A stretch of DNA of 64,000 nt, taken from Bradyrhizobium sp. ORS 285 (lineage in GTDB: Bacteria > Pseudomonadota > Alphaproteobacteria > Rhizobiales > Xanthobacteraceae). The position numbers and the translations under genes are program-made. Positions 17,011 to 24,700 of the stretch are shown piece by piece (the first letter of the stretch is position 1; each line of letters opens with the position of its first letter). The notes below the pieces were generated by a model that was not told where the DNA came from, did not search any database, and saw only the letters and a program-made list of their open reading frames with translations. Where the stretch lies: the NCBI RefSeq assembly GCF_900176205.1, contig NZ_LT859959.1, forward strand, positions 434,001 through 498,000, in the 5' to 3' direction.

Positions 17011-18255
17011 ATGAACTTCGATGACACCCCGCAGGAGGCGGCGTTTCGCGCCGAGGCGCGTGCGTGGATTTCGGCCAATGCGCCGAAGCAGTATGAAGAC
17101 GAGCTGCGCGCCTCTTCGCTCGGCCGCACCATGCTGAAGAACGCTAACATTCTCGAGGTCGCCAAGGCCTGGCAGAAGAAGAAGGCCGATGCCGGCTGGG
17201 CCTGCCTGCACTGGCCGAGGGAGTATGGCGGCCGCGGCGCCTCGCCGATCGAGCGCGTGATCTGGCAGCAGGAGGAGGGGCCGTTCGGCAAGCTCTCCGC
17301 AATGTTCATCATCGGCCACGGCATGTGCGGCCCGACCGTGATGGCCTACGCCTCCGAGGAGCACAAGCGGCAGTATCTGCCGCCGCTCGCGTCGGGCGAG
17401 AAGGTGTGGTGCCAGCTGTTCTCCGAGCCGGCGGGCGGTTCCGACGTCGCCGGCCTGCGCACCCGCGCGGAGAAGCGCGGCGACGAGTGGGTGATAAACG
17501 GCCAGAAGATCTGGACCTCGGGCGCGCATTATTCCGACTACGGCATCCTGCTGACGCGCACCGATCCGACCGTGCCGAAGCACAAGGGCCTCACCATGTT
17601 CTTCCTGGACATGAAGAGCCCGGGTGTCGAGGTCCGCCCGATCAAGCAGGCCAGCGGCCACTCGGACTTCAACGAGGTCTATTTCACCGATGTCGTGATC
17701 CCGGACTCGCAGCAACTCGGTGCGGTCAATGACGGCTGGAACGTCGCGCTCACCACTTTGATGAACGAGCGCATGTCGATCGGCGCCGGCGTCGCGACCG
17801 GCTTCCCGGAGCTGTTCGACTTCTGCTCCAACATCATGCTCGACGACCGTCCCGCGATCGAGGACCGCAACGTGCGCTCGAAGCTGGCGAACTGGGCAGT
17901 GAAGGCGAGCGGGCTGAAATACACCAGCATGCGCGCCATCTCCGCGCTGTCGAAGGGCGAGCGTCCCGGACCGGAGAACTCGATCGGCAAGCTCGTCGCG
18001 GGCTCGATGGTGCAGGACGTCGCGACCTACGCGCTCGATCTGCAAGGTGCTGCGGGCGTGCTCAGCGGCCCCGAGGCCGACGTCGCCGGAAAATTCCAGG
18101 CGATGCTGCTGCGCGCGCCCGGCACCCGCGTCGAAGGCGGCACCGACGAGATCATGCGCAACATCATCGCCGAGCGCGTGCTCGGCCTCCCCGGCGACAT
18201 CCGCGTCGACAAGGATTTGCCGTTCAACCAGGTGCCGACCAAGGGCCGGGCGTAG
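17011..18255 (+). CDS. Acyl-CoA dehydrogenase (tandem copy 1)
   Basis: A 414-residue acyl-CoA dehydrogenase. It begins MNFDDTPQEAAFRAEARAW. The FAD-binding signature QLFSEPAGGSDVAGLRTRAE is at ~127-146, followed by WVINGQKIWTSGAHYSDYG. The C-terminal block is GGTDEIMRNIIAERVLGLPG. The protein is very similar to the next gene (18486) along its entire length, so the two arose by tandem duplication. Residues differ mostly in the 270-290 and 350-365 regions, which may alter substrate range. Position in the cluster suggests oxidation of the acyl-CoA made by the ligases nearby. Confidence 0.93.
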   Translation: MNFDDTPQEAAFRAEARAWISANAPKQYEDELRASSLGRTMLKNANILEVAKAWQKKKADAGWACLHWPREYGGRGASPIERVIWQQEEGPFGKLSAMFIIGHGMCGPTVMAYASEEHKRQYLPPLASGEKVWCQLFSEPAGGSDVAGLRTRAEKRGDEWVINGQKIWTSGAHYSDYGILLTRTDPTVPKHKGLTMFFLDMKSPGVEVRPIKQASGHSDFNEVYFTDVVIPDSQQLGAVNDGWNVALTTLMNERMSIGAGVATGFPELFDFCSNIMLDDRPAIEDRNVRSKLANWAVKASGLKYTSMRAISALSKGERPGPENSIGKLVAGSMVQDVATYALDLQGAAGVLSGPEADVAGKFQAMLLRAPGTRVEGGTDEIMRNIIAERVLGLPGDIRVDKDLPFNQVPTKGRA

Positions 18256-18485
18256 ACCCTCATCCTGAGGAGCTGCGCAGCAGCGTCTCGAAGGATGCGG
18301 CCGAGATGGGGGCCTCATGGTTCGAGACGGCGCCAAGAAGCGCCTCCTCACCATGAGGAGCAGCGAATGGAGCCGTAGGGCGGGCTAGCGCAGCGTAACC
18401 CGCCGATGGCTTGAACGAAGCCAGGGAGGTGGCGGGTTACGCCTTCGGCTAACCCGCCCTACGCATATCAAGTGAGGGTCAGGGC
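18256..18485. repeat. Two adjacent inverted-repeat elements (families E and D)
   Basis: 18256-18359 is family E: CCTCATCCTGAGGAGC...GCGTCTCGAAGGATG and the mirrored CATGGTTCGAGACGGCGC...CTCACCATGAGG. 18374-18464 is a family D relative: CGTAGGGCGGGCTAGCGCAG and CGTAACCCGCC, mirrored by GGCGGGTTACGCC and GGCTAACCCGCCCTACG. They separate the duplicated acyl-CoA dehydrogenase genes. Confidence 0.8.
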
Positions 18486-19733
18486 ATGAACTTCGACGAC
18501 ACCCCGCAGGAAGCCGCCTTTCGCGAGACCGCGCGCGCCTGGGTCGCCGCCAACGCGCCCAGGGAGTTGGAGGAAGAGCTCGCGAGCTCCTCGCTCGGGC
18601 GCATCCGGCTGAAGCACGCCGACATCGTCGAGGTCGGCAAGGCCTGGCAGAAGAAGAAGTCCGATGCCGGCTGGGCGTGTTTGCACTGGCCGAAGGAGTA
18701 TGGCGGCCGCGGCGCCACGCCGATCGAGCGCGTGATCTGGCAGCAGGAAGAGGGCGTCTACGGCAAGCTGACACAGCCGTTCCAGATCGGCGAAGGCATG
18801 TGCGGCCCGACCGTGATGGCCTATGGCAGCGAGGAGCATAAGCGCCGCTACCTGCCGAAGCTCGCCTCCGGCGAGGAGATCTGGTGCCAGCTGTTCTCCG
18901 AGCCCGCCGGCGGCTCGGATGTCGCGGGCCTGCGCACCCGCGCGGAGAAGCGCGGTGACGACTGGGTCATCAACGGCCAGAAGATCTGGACCTCCGGCGC
19001 GCACTACTCTGACTACGGCCTGTTGATCACGCGCACCGATCCCAATGTGCCCAAGCACAAGGGGCTCACGATGTTCTTCCTGGATATGAAGAGCCCGGGT
19101 GTCGAAGTCCGTCCGATCAAGCAGGCCAACGGCATGCAGGAGTTCAACGAGGTCTATTTCACGGATGTCGTGATCCCTGACTCGCAGCGGCTCGGCGCGG
19201 TCGGCGACGGCTGGAACGTGTCGCTGACGACCTTGATGAACGAGCGCATGTCGATCGGCGCGCGGCTCGCGACCGGCTTCCCTGAGATGTTCGAGTTCTG
19301 CGCCAACCTGATGACCGACAACGGTCTGGCGATCGATGATCGCGCCACGCGCGCCAAGCTTGCGTCCTGGGCCGTCAAGGCGAGCGGGCTGAAGTACACC
19401 AGCTACCGCGCGATCTCGGCGCTCTCCAAGGGCGATCGGCCGGGTCCGGAGAACTCGATCGGCAAGCTCGTCGCCGGCGTCATGCTGCAGGACATCGCGA
19501 CCTACGCCATGGACCTCGAAGGCGCGGCAGGCGTGCTCACCGGCGCGGACGAGGCGGAGACCCAGGGCCAGTTCCAGCAGATGCTGCTGACGGCGCCCTC
19601 GATGCGCATCGCTGGCGGCACCGACGAGATCCTGCGCAACATCATCGCCGAGCGCGTGCTCGGCCTGCCGGGTGACATTCGCGTGGACAAGGACGTGCCG
19701 TTCAACAAGGTCCCGACCAAGGGACGTAGTTAG
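18486..19733 (+). CDS. Acyl-CoA dehydrogenase (tandem copy 2)
   Basis: A 415-residue paralog of the gene at 17011, with the same motifs: MNFDDTPQEAAFRETARAW, QLFSEPAGGSDVAGLRTRAE, WVINGQKIWTSGAHYSDYG and GGTDEILRNIIAERVLGLPG. The duplication is old enough for scattered substitutions throughout. Both copies keep intact FAD and active-site regions, so both are probably functional. They may act on different chain lengths or pair with the shorter dehydrogenase at 15763. The ATG follows GAGGGTCAGGGC at the end of a repeat element. Confidence 0.93.
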   Translation: MNFDDTPQEAAFRETARAWVAANAPRELEEELASSSLGRIRLKHADIVEVGKAWQKKKSDAGWACLHWPKEYGGRGATPIERVIWQQEEGVYGKLTQPFQIGEGMCGPTVMAYGSEEHKRRYLPKLASGEEIWCQLFSEPAGGSDVAGLRTRAEKRGDDWVINGQKIWTSGAHYSDYGLLITRTDPNVPKHKGLTMFFLDMKSPGVEVRPIKQANGMQEFNEVYFTDVVIPDSQRLGAVGDGWNVSLTTLMNERMSIGARLATGFPEMFEFCANLMTDNGLAIDDRATRAKLASWAVKASGLKYTSYRAISALSKGDRPGPENSIGKLVAGVMLQDIATYAMDLEGAAGVLTGADEAETQGQFQQMLLTAPSMRIAGGTDEILRNIIAERVLGLPGDIRVDKDVPFNKVPTKGRS

Positions 19734-19831
19734 ACCCTCATCCTGAGGGGCCGCAGCGTCTCGAAGGATGAGGCCCGTGATGGGGCCTCATGGTTCGAGA
19801 CGGCGCTGCGCGCCTCCTCACCATGAGGGGA
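19734..19831. repeat. Inverted-repeat element family E copy 2
   Basis: CCCTCATCCTGAGGGGC...GCAGCGTCTCGAAGGATGAG, mirrored by CTCATGGTTCGAGACGGCGC...CCTCACCATGAGGGG. It matches the element at 18256-18359. The two copies follow the stop codons of the two duplicated acyl-CoA dehydrogenases in the same position, so the repeat may have been duplicated with the gene. Confidence 0.8.
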
Positions 19832-19860
19832 CGCACTTGCTACGAATTGAAAGTGATCTC

Positions 19861-20565
19861 ATGACCACAGCATCGGGCTCTGCCCAGAGCGACCCCATCA
19901 CCGTCCTCGAAAACCTGATGGCGGCGCGCTTCTCCTGCCGCAGCTTTCGCGCTGATCCCGTGCCGCGTGCGACCATCGAGCGTATCCTGATAGCTGCGCA
20001 GAAGACCGCGTCCTGGTGCAACAGCCAGCCGTGGCGCGTCGAGATCACCTCGGGTGCGGCGACCGAAGCCTTCCGCAAAGTTATGTATGCTGCGGCGTCG
20101 AGCGGCAAGCCGGCCTCCGGCGATTTTCCGTTTCCGCGTGAATACAAGGGCGTCTATCTCGACCGTCGGCGCGAGAGCGGCTTCCAGCTCTACAACGCGC
20201 TTGGGATCGAACGTGGCGACAAGGCCGGCTACGCCCGGCAGGCGCTGGAGAACTACAACCTGTTCGGCGCGCCGCATGTGGCCATCATCCACAGCGACGA
20301 GGCGCTCGGCACTTACGGCGCGATCGACTGCGGCGGCTATGTCACGAGCTTCATGCTGGCGGCGCAGGCGCTGGGTGTCGCTACCGTACCGCAGGCCGCG
20401 CTGGCCTTTCACGCCGATGTGGTGCGGCAGCATTTCGGCCTCGGTGACGACCGCAAGGTCGTCTGCGGCATCTCGTTCGGCTATGCTGATCTCGGCCACA
20501 AGGCCAATTCCTATCGCACCACTCGCGCCGCCATCGCCGACACCGTCCGCTTCGTGGACGAGTAG
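19861..20565 (+). CDS. Nitroreductase family protein
   Basis: A 234-residue FMN-dependent NAD(P)H oxidoreductase of the nitroreductase fold. The N-terminal FMN motif is RFSCRSFRADPVP (near 20-32), then ASWCNSQPWRVEI, a conserved core glycine region YGAIDCGGYVTSFMLAAQALG and the C-terminal CGISFGYAD. The start at 19861 is chosen because the upstream frame is repeat sequence; the ribosome site is weak. Members reduce quinones, nitroaromatics or enones. It is last in the co-oriented catabolic cluster, so reduction of an aromatic intermediate is possible but unproven. Confidence 0.88.
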   Translation: MTTASGSAQSDPITVLENLMAARFSCRSFRADPVPRATIERILIAAQKTASWCNSQPWRVEITSGAATEAFRKVMYAAASSGKPASGDFPFPREYKGVYLDRRRESGFQLYNALGIERGDKAGYARQALENYNLFGAPHVAIIHSDEALGTYGAIDCGGYVTSFMLAAQALGVATVPQAALAFHADVVRQHFGLGDDRKVVCGISFGYADLGHKANSYRTTRAAIADTVRFVDE

Positions 20566-20819
20566 GTGGGGAAGCCTCAGGCGATCGAAATTCAGATAAC
20601 GGAACTTTGAGTTCCAGATTGTTGATCGATGTTGCCGCGGCCGACCCGCCTGTGACGCCGGCTTGACGTGGGATCAGGCGCCGCCGGAAGCGGTGGCGGC
20701 GCGCCTCAGTGCAACCTCGACATCAAAGCTGCTCTGGAAATCAAGGCCTTGGATCTGCTGCCGGGGTTGCAGCGAATGTCCAGGCGTAACCACGTGCGGG
20801 ACGTCTGCCATCTCCGTCA
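20566..20819. other. Intergenic region with no clear gene
   Basis: The region has lower GC than its neighbours around 20580-20640. One minus-strand frame stays open from about 20960 down to a TGA at 20674 but lacks a convincing start or ribosome site. I see no terminator hairpin after the nitroreductase. Confidence 0.5.
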
Positions 20820-20987
20820 CTAGTGGCTGCCATTGGGCGATTTGGGCGTGCACTTTTCCTTGAGCTCGTGGGCTTCGAGCAATGATATTGACAAAATCCT
20901 CTCTAACATTTTGAGTTGCATTGCCCGAGCGTCGACGATGCAGAATTGCAGACGCTCGATGATCTTCTCGATTGAAGGTTCAGTCAC
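20820..20987 (-). CDS. Possible small helical protein (55 aa)
   Basis: A GTG-initiated frame of 55 residues beginning MTEPSIEKIIERLQF and containing DARAMQLKMLERILSISLLE and AHELKEKC. The sequence is amphipathic and probably helical, with no signal peptide. Codon use is mixed: the first 25 codons are typical of the genome and the last 20 are AT-richer. No good ribosome site is visible. It starts 24 bp from the divergent small ORF at 21012. It could be a real small protein of the quorum-sensing locus or chance. I do not recognise it. Confidence 0.35.
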   Translation of the reverse strand: MTEPSIEKIIERLQFCIVDARAMQLKMLERILSISLLEAHELKEKCTPKSPNGSH

Positions 20988-21011
20988 GGTTCAAAACCCG
21001 AAGTGTCAGCG

Positions 21012-21197
21012 ATGGATTCCATGAACACGCCGTCCAACCTCTACGCCCTCGAGGTGGATGAGGCGACGCTCCTTGGTCACCGCCTCCTGAAGGCGTTCCA
21101 CAGGCTGAGGCTGACGCGGCACCGGGAGCAGCTCATTGCGCTGGCTGAACGGCTGGTGGAAGATGAAGAAAGATATCCGGCAGGGCCTGGCGGCTGA
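21012..21197 (+). CDS. Small helical protein overlapping the braI 3' end
   Basis: A 61-residue frame (M D S M N T P S N L Y...) with genome-typical third-position GC. The core LLKAFHRLRLTRHREQLIAL followed by AERLVEDEERY is a strongly charged helix resembling C-terminal tails seen in some small HTH regulators, but no DNA-binding domain is present. Alternative starts are GTG 21003 and ATG 21021; none has a strong ribosome site. The last 65 bases overlap the 3' end of braI on the other strand, so the transcripts are convergent and could interfere. Function is unknown. Confidence 0.5.
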   Translation: MDSMNTPSNLYALEVDEATLLGHRLLKAFHRLRLTRHREQLIALAERLVEDEERYPAGPGG

Positions 21198-21816
21198 CCT
21201 CTTCGAGTCCCTGCCAGGTCAGCGTCGGGCGCGTCAGGCCGATCTGAGCGCAAAGCGACTTCCACGTCGTCTCGTCACAATCGACCAGGACCGCCATCAC
21301 CGCCATTCCGTCCATCATATGCGGGACCCCCAGCGGCCGCGCCTTCCAGCCGCATTTTTCAAACCGCGGCAGCCACCAGGTTTCGAGCACGATCGAGAAG
21401 CCGGTCAGTCCGATCGAGATGCCGTACTCCATGATGGCGGTCAGCAGCAGCAGGTCGACGCGCGGACCCGCGTGCTCGCCGCGGCGCTCGGGGATTACGA
21501 AGATGCGTGACAGCTCGTAGACGTCCGGCCGCTGAATCGGCCCGCGCAGATTGAGGTAGGGAAAGATCTCGCTCATCAGCGTCGGCAGCAGCGTGGGCAC
21601 CGCGCGCATCGCGCCGATCAATTGGCCGTTATCGATGCAGAACAGGTAGACCGCATCCTCTGTATCGAACTGGTCGATCTCGCGCCCGTCCGGGCGGTCG
21701 AGGTCCATCCACTTGCGCTGCTTGACGTAGATATCGTGACGCAGCCGGTAATAAGGATCGAAATATTTCTCGTAGAGCGCGCGATTATCTTTTCGAACGA
21801 CATGAATCTCAGGCAT
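21133..21816 (-). CDS. braI: LuxI-family acyl/aryl-homoserine lactone synthase
   Basis: A 227-residue autoinducer synthase that joins an acyl or aryl group to S-adenosylmethionine to give a homoserine lactone signal. All hallmark LuxI residues are present: Arg26 and Trp36 (RLRHDIYVKQRKW), Asp48 and Asp51 (IDQFDTED), Arg71 (GAMRAVP), Phe85 (EIFPYL), Glu101 and Arg104 (YELSRIFVIPERR). Overall sequence type matches the BraI/RpaI/BjaI group from Bradyrhizobium and Rhodopseudomonas. In these the acyl donor is a CoA thioester (cinnamoyl-, p-coumaroyl-, isovaleryl-CoA) rather than acyl-ACP. The start at 21816 is fixed by the conserved N-terminus MPEIHVV; longer frames overlap braR. It lies 82 bp after braR on the same strand. 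Which acyl group is used cannot be told from sequence. Confidence 0.9.
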   Translation of the reverse strand: MPEIHVVRKDNRALYEKYFDPYYRLRHDIYVKQRKWMDLDRPDGREIDQFDTEDAVYLFCIDNGQLIGAMRAVPTLLPTLMSEIFPYLNLRGPIQRPDVYELSRIFVIPERRGEHAGPRVDLLLLTAIMEYGISIGLTGFSIVLETWWLPRFEKCGWKARPLGVPHMMDGMAVMAVLVDCDETTWKSLCAQIGLTRPTLTWQGLEEVSRQALPDIFLHLPPAVQPAQ

Positions 21817-21898
21817 CGAAACCCCCGGTCGTCTGAAGCAACTTGGGGTTTGCAGATTGCTGATGTGCTCGACTTGATCCAGTGGCAAAAAAGCCAGA

Positions 21899-22633
21899 TC
21901 AGATCGAGATCTCGCCGTTGACAAGAGCCGTCGCAACCGTCGCAGTCTTGTTCTTGGTGGCGAGCTTGCGTTGGGCCTCTTCGAGGTGCCAACGCACGTT
22001 GCGTTCGGAGACGCCCAGGATGCGCGCGGTCTCCCAGGCGGTCTTGCCGCGCGCGGCCCAGCACAACACCTCGGCCTCCATCCGCGACAGGCGTCGACCC
22101 TGGCCGCCCGCCGCCGCGCGCGCCAAGGCGCGCAGCCTCGAATGGGTGAAGATGCTGATGAGATGCAGCGCACCGCGGGCATCGGGCGCGAGATTGGGCT
22201 CTTCGCCGGCCAGGCTGACGGCGCCGACCGCATCGTCGTAATGGATTGGCACGCAGAAGCCTTCGCGCAATCGGAAATCGCGCGCCCGCGTCATCACCCG
22301 ATGAGCACCCGGCTCCTCGTTCCGATCATAGGGCACCTCCGACCAGGCGAATGGATTCAAAGTCGACAGGCAATGCCGCGGAATTGGATCGTAGCGGTGA
22401 AACTGCTCCCGCGCATACATGTCGAACCACTCCCGAGGCCAGCCATTGGCCAGGATGGTCTGCTGCAGCGATTGGCCCGCCGCCGGTACGCCGGCCATGA
22501 TGTAGGCATGGAAGCCCAGATCACCGATCATCTTCTCGAATTGGGAGAGCACGCTGGCGCTGGTCTCCGACGCTTCGATCGCGTCGACGTAGTCCAGAGC
22601 CCGGCGTCCCCAATACGCGTCTATCACTTGCAT
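21899..22633 (-). CDS. braR: LuxR-family quorum-sensing regulator
   Basis: A 244-residue transcription factor. Residues ~15-165 form the autoinducer-binding domain, with Trp69 and Tyr73 (PREWFDMYAREQ), Asp82 (RYDPIP) and Trp98 (FAWSE), the usual ligand-pocket residues. Residues ~180-240 form a LuxR-type HTH (RRLSRMEAEVLCWAARGKTA...ILGVSERNVRWHLEEAQRKL). The ATG at 22633 has GGAGA eight bases upstream; the longer frame to 22819 would read into the neighbouring gene's region. It is directly upstream of braI, so it is its cognate receptor. A 22-bp palindrome lies 106 bp upstream of the start. Confidence 0.9.
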   Translation of the reverse strand: MQVIDAYWGRRALDYVDAIEASETSASVLSQFEKMIGDLGFHAYIMAGVPAAGQSLQQTILANGWPREWFDMYAREQFHRYDPIPRHCLSTLNPFAWSEVPYDRNEEPGAHRVMTRARDFRLREGFCVPIHYDDAVGAVSLAGEEPNLAPDARGALHLISIFTHSRLRALARAAAGGQGRRLSRMEAEVLCWAARGKTAWETARILGVSERNVRWHLEEAQRKLATKNKTATVATALVNGEISI

Positions 22634-22738
22634 GTGAAAGTCTCCGCCCAAAGCCAAGCTAGCTACGGACAAAAGGCTGTCAACCGCAAATTGGAGGTTT
22701 AAGTCGATAGTTCGTTCAACGTGTGTCGGAACACCGGC

Positions 22739-22760
22739 TGCATACAGCGGGATGTATGCA
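22739..22760. promoter_or_regulatory. 22-bp palindrome upstream of braR (candidate lux-type box)
   Basis: TGCATACA and TGTATGCA form a perfect 8-bp inverted repeat around a 6-base spacer (GCGGGA). Size and symmetry match LuxR-family operators, and its position 106 bp upstream of braR fits a promoter site. No T-run follows on either strand, so it is unlikely to be a terminator of the gene ending at 22791. Binding by BraR is inference. Confidence 0.5.
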
Positions 22761-22790
22761 AAATAACGCTGAAAAAACCACTCATTGCGC

Positions 22791-23582
22791 TCAAAACCGC
22801 GGGGCTCGCTTTTCTGCAAACGATCTCATGCCTTCGCGGATCTCGTCGCCGCTCAAGCTGTCCTGATGTCTGCGGCGAGCTGCCGCATCATCGAGCGCGC
22901 CGTGGGCAAACTCGTTGATCGCGCGCTTCATGCCGCGCATGGCGGCGGGGGCATTGCCCGCGAGCTGCGTTGCTAATCGGTCCACCTCGGCATCGAGCGA
23001 GTCGGCCGCGACCATGCTGGTCAGATAGCCGATGCGCAGCATCTCGGCCGCGCCGATCTTCTCTGCGGTGAGGAACAGGCGCTTGGCGTTGTCGACGCCG
23101 AGCCGGGAGACATACCGCTTGATGCCGCTGGGGTAGTAATGGAGGCCGAGGCGCGCGGCGGGCATGAACATCTCGGCCGTGTCGACGCCGATGCGGAAAT
23201 CGCACGCCAGCGCGAGGTCGGTCGAGCCGCCATAGACCCCGCCATTGATCCGGCAGATCGTCGGCAGGGCCAGGTCTTCGAGCCGGTCCGCGACCGCTTC
23301 GAACGACGGCCCCGCGCCGCCGGCCGGGCTCGTCTCTGCCCCGCCGATCGAGCCGAGATCATAGCCGGCGCTGAAGGCTCGGCCTGTTCCGGTCAGGATC
23401 AGCACACGCAAACTGGCGTCGGCCTCGACGCGATCGAACAAGCCAATCAGTGTGCCCAGATCTTCCGGCTGCAGCCGGTTGAGATGGCGCGGACGGTTGA
23501 GCCGGATGGTGGCGCGCGAGCCCTCGATGCTGAGAAGCGGCGGGGTCGGCGCGTCGTCGGCGGGGGTGATCCGGTTTGTCAT
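22791..23582 (-). CDS. Enoyl-CoA hydratase/isomerase family protein
   Basis: A 263-residue crotonase-family protein. The oxyanion-hole regions are GTGRAFSAGYDLGSIG (near 62-77) and RINGGVYGGSTDLALACDF (near 107-125), followed by MPAARLGLHYYPSGIKRYV. The classic catalytic glutamates of hydratases are not obvious at the second site (ARLGLHYYPSG), so an isomerase or other crotonase activity is possible. Its ATG overlaps the stop codon of the upstream K+ channel gene (ATGA), indicating translational coupling. Pairing of an ion channel and a CoA enzyme is unusual. Confidence 0.88.
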   Translation of the reverse strand: MTNRITPADDAPTPPLLSIEGSRATIRLNRPRHLNRLQPEDLGTLIGLFDRVEADASLRVLILTGTGRAFSAGYDLGSIGGAETSPAGGAGPSFEAVADRLEDLALPTICRINGGVYGGSTDLALACDFRIGVDTAEMFMPAARLGLHYYPSGIKRYVSRLGVDNAKRLFLTAEKIGAAEMLRIGYLTSMVAADSLDAEVDRLATQLAGNAPAAMRGMKRAINEFAHGALDDAAARRRHQDSLSGDEIREGMRSFAEKRAPRF

Positions 23583-24700
23583 GTCCTGTTCTCGTTCTCC
23601 AAGGCGCGGCGCTGCGCTTCGGCATCGATGCTCTGCACCAGGTCGGGGTGTCGTGCCATCAGCACGCGAAAATCGACGAGGTCGAGCACCAGCAGCTTGG
23701 ACAGCGTGGTCGTGGTGATGTTGGCCGAGCGCAGGCTGTTGCCGAGCAGCGCCATCTCGCCGAAGAACGCGCCTTCGCCGAGCCGGACCTTCTTCCCGGG
23801 CAGCTCGACCTCGACCTCGCCGGCGGCGATGAAATACATGCAGTCGCCCGGCGTTCCCTTGCGGATGATGGTGATGCGGGGCGGCAGGTCGATGGCGCGA
23901 AGCGTCTCGGTGACGTCGGCGATCGTCGCCGGTCCGAGGGTGGCGAAGAACGGCACCCGTCCGACCAATTCCCATGTCTTCAGGAAGTTCTCGCGGCGGG
24001 TCTCGGCGGCGAAGCTGGTGGCCAGGATACCGGTCCACAGGCCGAACACGCCGAGTCCCGAGATCATCACCATGGCGGCCACCAGCCGCCCCAGCGGCGT
24101 GATCGGCACGACGTCGCCGTAGCCGGTGGTGGTGAGGGTGACTACGGCCCACCACATCGCCGAGGGAATGGTGCCGAAGGTGGCCGGCTGCGCATCATGC
24201 TCGAGCGCATATTCGGCGACCGAGCCGAGAAACAACACCAGGAGGAACAGCACCAGCACCGACAGCAACGGCCGCGCTTCGACCACCATCACCCGGCGCA
24301 GCCGGCGGAGGCCTGGGATACCCGGAATGACCTTGAGCACCCACGCAGCTCCCCACAGCCAGGCCGTCCGCGCCGGGACTCCGGTGAGCAGTGCGACCGG
24401 GACGGCCAGGGCGCAGACCGTGTCGAGCAGGCCGCCGCCCAAGATGAGGTAGCCGGCAAGCCGGCGCATTCGGGCCGCCCGCTGAACCCGAATGGTCCAT
24501 TCGACGACGAAGAAGCCAAGGCAGGCCCATAACAGGGCGAGGATCCAAACGCCTCCGGCCGCAAAGACCGGATCGACCGTCGACAACACGACGCCGCTCA
24601 TGCCGAGCAGCACGGCCATATTGGCGGCCGGGGTCATGTTTCGTCCGGCCGTCGCCTCGATGAATGCGGCCAGGGCGGGCATGGGCTGCGGTTTGATCAT
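23579..24700 (-). CDS. Cyclic-nucleotide-gated potassium channel (MlotiK1-like)
   Basis: A 373-residue six-helix channel. S1-S4 span about residues 28-145, with an Arg-rich S4-like segment (IPGLRRLRRVMVVEARP). The pore helix and K+ selectivity filter are WWAVVTLTTTGYGDVVPI (filter TTTGYGD at 190-196), and S6 is GVFGLWTGILATSF. A cytoplasmic cyclic-nucleotide-binding domain follows (~255-365), with phosphate-binding cassette FFGEMALLGNSLRSA and the key Arg324. The pattern is that of MlotiK1 from Mesorhizobium loti, gated by cAMP. The start is taken at 24700; 24682 is possible. It is translationally coupled to the enoyl-CoA hydratase-like gene downstream. Confidence 0.92.
   Translation of the reverse strand: MIKPQPMPALAAFIEATAGRNMTPAANMAVLLGMSGVVLSTVDPVFAAGGVWILALLWACLGFFVVEWTIRVQRAARMRRLAGYLILGGGLLDTVCALAVPVALLTGVPARTAWLWGAAWVLKVIPGIPGLRRLRRVMVVEARPLLSVLVLFLLVLFLGSVAEYALEHDAQPATFGTIPSAMWWAVVTLTTTGYGDVVPITPLGRLVAAMVMISGLGVFGLWTGILATSFAAETRRENFLKTWELVGRVPFFATLGPATIADVTETLRAIDLPPRITIIRKGTPGDCMYFIAAGEVEVELPGKKVRLGEGAFFGEMALLGNSLRSANITTTTLSKLLVLDLVDFRVLMARHPDLVQSIDAEAQRRALENENRT

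Noticed and set aside
20674..20960. Minus-strand open frame through the region after the nitroreductase
   Set aside because: Open but without a credible start or ribosome site and with weak codon bias; the overlapping 55-codon frame is a slightly better candidate.
21832..21856. Imperfect inverted repeat TCTGAAGCAA...TTTGCAGA directly upstream of braI as a lux box
   Set aside because: Arms are mismatched and it is only ~16-40 bp from the start codon, too close for an activator site; not called as a feature.
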